DNA of 20,612 nt from Clostridiales bacterium (lineage in GTDB: Bacteria > Bacillota > Clostridia > Christensenellales > Borkfalkiaceae), in NCBI GenBank assembly GCA_021635425.1, contig JAJWOJ010000008.1, positions 1-20,612 of the forward strand, given 5' to 3'. Under the pieces are notes generated by a model. The model worked only from the letters and a program-made list of their open reading frames with translations. It did no database searches and was not told the origin of the DNA. Made by a program: the position numbers and the translations under genes. Every line of letters starts with the position of its first letter. The first letter of the stretch is position 1. Of the stretch, positions 14,972 through 20,612 are shown in pieces.

Positions 14972-16639
14972 ATGAACAGAAACATCGAATTTGTTTATCC
15001 CGTAAGAATAATCAAAGCCGACGGAATTGTTTCCGGCGGCGAAAATTTTCTTACAAATCGTGACGAAATAGCCTCTTTCGGGAACGACAACCTCATTCGT
15101 ATGAAGAACGAAGGCGGAATCAAGTCTTATGTTATTCTGGATTTCGGAAAAGAAATCTGCGGCGGCGTCAGAATCGTTACGGCGATAGTGAAAGGTTTGA
15201 CGACGAAAATACGGCTTGTATTCGGCGAGTCCGTTTCGGAGGCTATGTCGTCGATAGGAGAAAAAGGCGCGACCAACCATCATTCTCCGAGAGATTTCAG
15301 CGCGATGATTTCAAATATGTCCGCGCTCGAATTCGGGCGGACGGGATTCAGGTTCGTCAAAATTGAACTCGATGAGGATAATGCGGAAGTCGCTTTTAAA
15401 AGCGTTATCGGGTTATGCTCCTTGCCGGAGGAAAAGCTTGTCGGGAAAATCGAAACAGACGACGAATCGATAAATAAAATTCTGGAAACGGCGGTTTATA
15501 CCTGCACTTTAAATATGCAGGACGGATATTTTCTGGACGGGATAAAAAGAGATCGTCTTGTCTGGTCGGGTGATATGTATGCGGAAATAAAAACCGCGTT
15601 ATGTTCTTTTGGAAATACTCCTCATACGAAACGATCCCTGGATTTCGTTAAGGCAACCACTCCCGACGGATTCTGGATGAACAATATTCCTTCTTACGAC
15701 GCGTGGTGGGTTATTAACGTTTGCGAATATTATAACTATTCGGGAGATTCGGCTTACCTTACGAAAAACCTGAATAATATGAACGCGGCGATAAAAGAAC
15801 TCGACGCCTGTATAGACGAGGACGGAACGATGGATTTCGGGAAAACGGGGAGAAAACTCGGTTTGCATAAGTTTTTCCTCGACTGGCCGACGGACGGAAC
15901 AAAGGACGCCGTTACGGGTACCGCGCTTCTTATATTATATGCTGCGCGGATTTTCAAGGAAACCGCAAAAGATGCGGCTTGCGACGAGACTATTTGTTCG
16001 ATTAACCGAAAATTGCAACGTTATATTTCAGAGGAAACTTCCAAAAAACAAATCGCGGCGTTTCAGGTTCTCTGCGGACAGCCGTCCGACAGGCTTAAGC
16101 GTTTGCTCGAAAAGGGCGGTGCGAGCGGGTTTTCCACCTTTATGTCGTACTTTATATTAAAGGCTCTTGCCGCTTCCGGAAGCGATCGTACGGTTGAATT
16201 TATAAAAGAATATTACGGAGGAATGCTTATAAGGGGAGCGACTGCTTTCTGGGAAGATTTCGACGTTTCGTGGCTTGACGGCAGCGGACGAATAGACGAA
16301 ATCCCTGCGCCCGACAAAAAAGATATGCACGCCGATTACGGGCAATTTTGCTATAAAGGATTGAGGCACAGCCTTTGCCACGGGTGGTCGAGCGGGGTAG
16401 TTCCGTTTTTTATAGAAGAAATCGTCGGTTTGAAAATTTTGGAGCCGGGATTTAAAAAGATTGCCGTCAGACCGAAACCGGGAGGTCTGAAATATATCTC
16501 TGCAAAAATCCCTACGCCGTATGGCGTAATCGAAATAAAAACCGATACGCACGGGGTTGACGTGCGAGTGCCTGAAGGAATAGAAATTATAAAAAATAAC
16601 GGAGAAAAAAATCATGGAAAAACATTTATTAACGCCTGA
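14972..16639 (+). CDS. Compact GH78-like glycosidase (alpha-L-rhamnosidase type)
   Basis: Encodes 555 aa with no signal peptide, so it is cytoplasmic. An N-terminal beta domain (about 1-160) precedes an (alpha/alpha)6 barrel and a short C-terminal beta domain. The barrel starts with the GH78 signature in the form DGIKRDRLVWSGD: D189, D194 and D201 have the same 5- and 7-residue spacing as Asp567, Glu572 and Asp579 of Bacillus RhaB. Other family landmarks are FWE with E428 (candidate general base region) and LCHGWSSG with H470. Typical GH78 enzymes are about 900-1000 aa, so several N-terminal accessory domains are missing. The general-acid position holds Asp instead of Glu. It most likely removes terminal rhamnose from imported oligosaccharides, though a related sugar cannot be excluded. 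Confidence 0.8.
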   Translation: MNRNIEFVYPVRIIKADGIVSGGENFLTNRDEIASFGNDNLIRMKNEGGIKSYVILDFGKEICGGVRIVTAIVKGLTTKIRLVFGESVSEAMSSIGEKGATNHHSPRDFSAMISNMSALEFGRTGFRFVKIELDEDNAEVAFKSVIGLCSLPEEKLVGKIETDDESINKILETAVYTCTLNMQDGYFLDGIKRDRLVWSGDMYAEIKTALCSFGNTPHTKRSLDFVKATTPDGFWMNNIPSYDAWWVINVCEYYNYSGDSAYLTKNLNNMNAAIKELDACIDEDGTMDFGKTGRKLGLHKFFLDWPTDGTKDAVTGTALLILYAARIFKETAKDAACDETICSINRKLQRYISEETSKKQIAAFQVLCGQPSDRLKRLLEKGGASGFSTFMSYFILKALAASGSDRTVEFIKEYYGGMLIRGATAFWEDFDVSWLDGSGRIDEIPAPDKKDMHADYGQFCYKGLRHSLCHGWSSGVVPFFIEEIVGLKILEPGFKKIAVRPKPGGLKYISAKIPTPYGVIEIKTDTHGVDVRVPEGIEIIKNNGEKNHGKTFINA

Positions 16640-17723
16640 AGATGATTTTCAATATTTTTTCGGATACTATGATTTGCAGCCTTACGATTCGTCCTGCAAA
16701 CGGCATCTGACGCACAGAGTTCGGTTTTGCGATAGGCTTCCCGTTGCGGGAGACGTTTGTGAACTCGGATTTGTGGAAAACAAGAAATTTTATAAAGTAG
16801 CAGAAACGCTTGCATGGAATTTTCAGCAAGGCGCTATGCTTCGCTGGTTTGTCCCCGGAAAATCTGTTATTGCTAACGATTTCGACGGAAGCAAGTATGT
16901 TTCGAGGGTTATAGATATCAACGGAAAAGAGACGGAGCGGTTTGATAGTCCGTTCGCGACGTTAAGTTTGAACGCCGGGAAAGCCGTTTCCGTTAATTTT
17001 AGTCGGATTTACGATTTCCGTAAAGGATACGGCTATTGCAATATTCCCGACCCCTTTGCGGATAAAAATGCTCCCGAAGACGACGGTATTTTTCTGGTGG
17101 ATTTAAAAACGAAAGAAAAAACTTTACTTGCATCTTATAAGAAAATGAGAAGAGTTTTCGAGGAGAAACCGTTTACGGATAAGAAACTTGTGGTAAACCA
17201 CATAACGTTTAATCCTTCCGGGACGAAATGCGTGTTTTTGTTGCGCAATTTTCCGGAAGGCGGCGGAATGTGGGCTACGGTTCTTGCCGTCATCGATTTG
17301 AAAGGCGAAATAAAGCAATTGACGCAGTTCAGCGTTAATTCCCATTATTCCTGGAAAGACGATGAAAACCTTATGATTTATTCGGGGTTGCCCGAATGGG
17401 GAATTTACTTTTTTAACGTTGTAACGGGAGAAAAATATCGTTTGAACGACCCGTTATGCGACCACAATGATATTCATTGCAATTATTCTCCGGACAGAAA
17501 GAGTTTTATAGGCGACGGCTATCCGTATAACGATATGAGGTCTATTTATTATTATGACTTTGAGAAAAAACGATCGAGGGAACTAATTAAAGTTTTTTCT
17601 GCTCCCGTAAAGGATATAGATATACGATGCGACCTGCACGCGCGTTTTTCCGACGACGGGAAACGTATTTCTTACGACACGACGGAAAATTACAGGCGTG
17701 AAATAGCTGAAATAATATTGTAA
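16614..17723 (+). CDS. Cytoplasmic beta-propeller protein, oligogalacturonate lyase/TolB-like
   Basis: Encodes 369 aa and overlaps the end of the GH78-like gene by 26 bp, implying translational coupling. The ATG at 16614 follows a GGAG segment within the upstream gene. Propeller-type repeats include FNPSGTKCVFL, YSPDRKSFIGDGYP and FSDDGKRISYDTT. The N-terminus has FFGYYDLQPYD (about 15-25) and the chain ends with a DLHARFSDDGK blade; both resemble a widespread family often annotated as oligogalacturonate-lyase-like. Conserved-looking histidines H196, H244, H284, H288 and H342 could form a metal site like that of PL22 enzymes (three His and one Gln in the known structure). Lyase activity on uronic-acid oligomers is plausible but not shown; it has no signal peptide. 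Confidence 0.65.
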   Translation: MEKHLLTPEDDFQYFFGYYDLQPYDSSCKRHLTHRVRFCDRLPVAGDVCELGFVENKKFYKVAETLAWNFQQGAMLRWFVPGKSVIANDFDGSKYVSRVIDINGKETERFDSPFATLSLNAGKAVSVNFSRIYDFRKGYGYCNIPDPFADKNAPEDDGIFLVDLKTKEKTLLASYKKMRRVFEEKPFTDKKLVVNHITFNPSGTKCVFLLRNFPEGGGMWATVLAVIDLKGEIKQLTQFSVNSHYSWKDDENLMIYSGLPEWGIYFFNVVTGEKYRLNDPLCDHNDIHCNYSPDRKSFIGDGYPYNDMRSIYYYDFEKKRSRELIKVFSAPVKDIDIRCDLHARFSDDGKRISYDTTENYRREIAEIIL

Positions 17724-17732
17724 TTTTTGGAA

Positions 17733-20552
17733 ATGAAGAATAAATTTTACGATTTTATAAAGATAGATAAAAACTACAAATATAATCACGGAGATTTTTC
17801 GGCGGCAAACGGCGAATGTCTTACGGCGGAAGAAAGAATAGAGTTTCTCAAAGCCTATTCGGATTTTTTGGGCGGAAAAAACGGTTGGATTCCCGAAAAA
17901 GCCGTTTCGGACGAAGAAACGGAAAGACTTTCGGCGGCTGTAAAATATAAAATCGCGCATAAAATAAGGAAAAGAATCCGCTTCGACGAAATGACGGCGG
18001 AAACTTACGAAAAACCCGAAGATTTTGTCGGCTGGCAGTTTTATCAGGGCATTTCGGAAAATAACGGAGAACTAACCTTTTCGGACGGACTAATTCCGCC
18101 CGTGCCTTGCGCTAAATACGAGTTTGAATGCGAAAAGATAACGTCTTTCGCATTTTCGTTTATTTTGCCCGAGGAATATATCGACGAAGAGAAGAAAAAC
18201 GGCAAAGTCGTTCCGCTGACGACGGACACCGAGCGTATAATCGAATTAAGGCGCGGAGTGACGGAAATTTTGAAATTGCAGATTTACCGTAACGGCGAAA
18301 TTTACGCGAGAGTAGGCTTGCCCGACCCTTATCATCATAGAAATTTTAAGCTCGGAGAATTTAAGGTTAACGAGCGAAACAGCGTGTTAATCGACTTATA
18401 CGAGGACTTTTACGATGTGAAGTTTAACGGAACGCCCGCGGGAAGATTTGAACTTACAAACAAAGCCGTACCCGACACGCTTTTCATCTCGGGCGGAATG
18501 CACCCCGTTTGCGAGTGGAGTTTTAAGCCCGAAAGCCTTACCGCGGACGGAAAAACGATAACGAATTTCTTTGAAACGGCTAAGCCGGAAGAGGCGAAAA
18601 GGGAACGGCTCGGAAACGTTAAGCTTCCGTTTAAAATCGGCGGGGCAAAAAATAAAGATAAAATCATTGAATTTTCGGAAAAATTTGTGTACGACGGCGG
18701 AAGGGCGGTTTTGAATATCGGTTCGCTCGATCCTTGCGGAAAGGTTTATATAAACGAAAAATTCGCGTTTGAAACGGACGGATTTTTAAAAGGCGAAAAG
18801 GATATAACTAAGTTTTTGAAAACGGGCGAAAACGAATTGAAACTTCTTGTTTATCCCCGCGCGCCCGAAATAAATTATTCGTGGCACAGAAACAAAGACC
18901 CGTATATCGCCTGGCTTGCAAGAGACATTTATATAGATATTCTGCCTAAGGTCTGTATCCGCGATTTGGTTGTGAAAACGGTCGGTATTTCGGGCAACAA
19001 AGTTAAAGCGAAAATATCGTTCAAAACCGTTAATTTTAAAAAGGGTCTGAAAACGAAAATATATCTCGCGAAATCGCCTTGCGGAGAAGAGAAAGTCATT
19101 TTCGAGGGCGACGCGGCGGAGAGTTTTGAAACGGAAACCGAGTTCGGCGCGGATTTGTGGACGTGCGAAGATCCCGCTTTATACACAGTTCGGGCTGAAC
19201 TTATCGAAAACGGCAACCCCGTCGACGATGAGATAGTCGAAACGGGTTTTAGAATTATCGAACAGAAAAACGGAGATATTTTATTAAACGGCAAGAAGAT
19301 TTTGCTGAACGGCGCGTTATGGATGCAGTTTTTGCCGCCTTACGAAAATATAGTTTTGTCGCATATCTGCCCGACCACGAAAGAAATCGTGTGGCAGGCG
19401 GCGATGACTAAGGCTTTAAACGGCAACGTCGCTCGCTTTCATATGTTAGGTTACGGCAACAACGATCCGAGATTTGCCGAAGTGTGCGACCGTCTTGGCT
19501 TAATGAATATCTGGACGACGCGGCTTATCGATTCCGCCGAAACTATCGACGTTAAAAACGGCTGGCGCGCGGGAAAAATTTACGCGGAACAGATGCAAGA
19601 GGTTATAAACCACCCGAGCATAATAATGTGGGAGGGCAGCAACGAGTTTCATTCGTCCCGCGCCGTACTCGATAAAATGTACGACGAATTCGTAAAAACC
19701 GTAAAAGAGACGGACGATACGAGGCTCATTTGTCCGTGTTCGCACCTTTATTACGGCGGAGGGCTTTACGGGAACAAGGGGTTTTATTATCAGGACGACG
19801 GAAAATTCAATCAGGACTTCGAGCCTTGCGAAAGTTCGTTCGGCTGGAAGGACGAAAAGGTTGTAAGAAGTTCGCACAACTATGAAATTTTGCTCGGTTA
19901 CGGCAACAGGTGGGATATTTTCAGAGAGCAAGCCTGGAAATCTCAGCCCGCGCTTTTCAAAAGCAAAGACCACGCGTATATAATTTCGGAATTCGCAATC
20001 GTCGGAAGGCAGGATAACCGCACGAAAGAAGCCGAAATCTACCATAAAGACGACTCTTACGAACTTGCGGACGAAAAACGCGCGTTCGGCGAGGCTTACG
20101 AAAAACTTGATTTTAAACTCAGTCAGGCGTATCAGGCTCTTTGTGCGTATAACACCGTTAAATATATGCGTTATCTCGGCGCGGACGGGCTTATGTGGTG
20201 CAGTCTTTCGGGCGGCGCGAACGACGGAAGTTATATAAAGCCGCCGATAGATTTATACGGTTACAAAAAGCAGGCGTTTTACGCGCTCAAGGAGGGCTTT
20301 GCCGAAACGATTTGTTTCGATAAAAAGGTCGGGGTCGCGTATAACGGCAAGTACGTTTGCGAGCCTGTATTAACGGGCGCGGAAAAAGGAAAAACTTACA
20401 ACGTTAAAATAGAAATAAAAAATCAATCGGGCGAGGTTGTTTGCGAAAGATGGTTTGAGGTGAAAGCAACGGCGTTTACTTTCGATCTCGAACCGTTTGC
20501 GGTTGATTTAAAGAACGGGTATTATTCCGTAGAATACTTAGTGGAGGCGTGA
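17733..20552 (+). CDS. GH2-family glycoside hydrolase with N-terminal accessory domain
   Basis: Encodes 939 aa from ATG 17733; a TTG at 17727 would add two residues, and neither start has a good ribosome site, so coupling to the upstream gene (9 bp away) is likely. Residues about 1-290 form an extra domain resembling a concanavalin/LamG-type beta sandwich. The GH2 sugar-binding jelly roll follows (about 300-405), then an Ig-like domain and a TIM barrel from about 510. The barrel carries the GH2 acid/base motif MWEGSNEF (E638) and the nucleophile candidate ISEFA (E753). No signal peptide is present, so it acts in the cytoplasm on imported oligosaccharides. The family includes beta-galactosidases, beta-glucuronidases, beta-mannosidases and exo-glucosaminidases; specificity cannot be decided here. 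Confidence 0.85.
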   Translation: MKNKFYDFIKIDKNYKYNHGDFSAANGECLTAEERIEFLKAYSDFLGGKNGWIPEKAVSDEETERLSAAVKYKIAHKIRKRIRFDEMTAETYEKPEDFVGWQFYQGISENNGELTFSDGLIPPVPCAKYEFECEKITSFAFSFILPEEYIDEEKKNGKVVPLTTDTERIIELRRGVTEILKLQIYRNGEIYARVGLPDPYHHRNFKLGEFKVNERNSVLIDLYEDFYDVKFNGTPAGRFELTNKAVPDTLFISGGMHPVCEWSFKPESLTADGKTITNFFETAKPEEAKRERLGNVKLPFKIGGAKNKDKIIEFSEKFVYDGGRAVLNIGSLDPCGKVYINEKFAFETDGFLKGEKDITKFLKTGENELKLLVYPRAPEINYSWHRNKDPYIAWLARDIYIDILPKVCIRDLVVKTVGISGNKVKAKISFKTVNFKKGLKTKIYLAKSPCGEEKVIFEGDAAESFETETEFGADLWTCEDPALYTVRAELIENGNPVDDEIVETGFRIIEQKNGDILLNGKKILLNGALWMQFLPPYENIVLSHICPTTKEIVWQAAMTKALNGNVARFHMLGYGNNDPRFAEVCDRLGLMNIWTTRLIDSAETIDVKNGWRAGKIYAEQMQEVINHPSIIMWEGSNEFHSSRAVLDKMYDEFVKTVKETDDTRLICPCSHLYYGGGLYGNKGFYYQDDGKFNQDFEPCESSFGWKDEKVVRSSHNYEILLGYGNRWDIFREQAWKSQPALFKSKDHAYIISEFAIVGRQDNRTKEAEIYHKDDSYELADEKRAFGEAYEKLDFKLSQAYQALCAYNTVKYMRYLGADGLMWCSLSGGANDGSYIKPPIDLYGYKKQAFYALKEGFAETICFDKKVGVAYNGKYVCEPVLTGAEKGKTYNVKIEIKNQSGEVVCERWFEVKATAFTFDLEPFAVDLKNGYYSVEYLVEA

Positions 20553-20553
20553 T

Positions 20554-20612
20554 ATGGTAAAAGTGTTGCAATTCGGCGAGGGGAATTTTTTGAGAACCTT
20601 CGCGGACGCGTA
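20554..20612 (+). CDS. uxaB: Tagaturonate reductase (UxaB-like), 5' fragment cut by window end
   Basis: Only 19 codons are present. The ATG lies 1 bp after the GH2 stop and is preceded by GTGGAGG (20541-20547). The peptide contains VLQFGEGNFLRTFAD, which matches the nucleotide-binding start of UxaB (E. coli: IIQFGEGNFLRAFVD). UxaB reduces tagaturonate to altronate with NADH in galacturonate catabolism. A fructuronate reductase or another mannitol-dehydrogenase-family member is a less likely alternative. It ties the operon to uronic-acid use. Confidence 0.75.
   Translation, partial: MVKVLQFGEGNFLRTFADA

Noticed and set aside
17733..20552. Horizontal origin of the GH2 gene from its seemingly higher CCC proline use
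   Set aside because: A rough count by eye shows only a modest difference from neighbouring genes, and spacing and orientation fit the operon.

Overview
The window looks like chromosomal DNA from a Gram-positive, probably gut-type Clostridia/Bacillota bacterium. The signs are several lipoprotein signal peptides with clear lipoboxes, a lipoprotein-anchored binding-protein ABC importer and no SusC/SusD or TonB genes, purine-rich GGAGG-type ribosome binding sites, sigma-A type promoters, and an AraC-type local regulator. The order and species cannot be read with confidence from the sequence alone.

Layout. At the left end, 86-1201 (+) encodes an exported protein-tyrosine-phosphatase-like protein with an N-terminal fibronectin-III-like domain. 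It converges on an AraC-family regulator (1273-2082, -), and a long stem-loop separates the two. The regulator is divergent from a very long gene block that fills the rest of the window (2332 to beyond 20612, all +). The 249-bp divergent region holds a good promoter in each direction. Between them lie TTTTGA-core repeats; the two best copies are exactly 21 bp apart and abut the -35 box of the operon, which is the expected geometry of an AraC-family activator site.

The operon runs in this order: a 1271-aa repeat-rich lipoprotein; an 863-aa lipoprotein of unknown family; an ABC sugar-binding lipoprotein; a permease fused to a large extracytoplasmic propeller-like domain; a second permease; a Gfo/Idh/MocA oxidoreductase; a compact GH78-like (alpha-L-rhamnosidase type) enzyme; a propeller protein resembling oligogalacturonate lyase/TolB; a GH2-family enzyme with an extra N-terminal domain; and the first 19 codons of a tagaturonate reductase (uxaB-like) gene cut by the window edge. 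Gaps between these genes run from 39 bp down to a 26-bp overlap, and no internal terminator is visible.

How it may work together (inference): the surface lipoproteins bind or process a plant- or host-derived polysaccharide. The binding protein and two permeases import the oligosaccharides, with an ATPase supplied from elsewhere because none is encoded here. The cytoplasmic glycosidases, propeller protein and oxidoreductase release monosaccharides. The uxaB-like start and the rhamnosidase-like enzyme together point to a rhamnose- and uronate-containing substrate such as rhamnogalacturonan-type pectin. The least explained parts are the two large lipoproteins, the propeller-permease fusion, and a perfect 14-bp hairpin inside the first permease gene.
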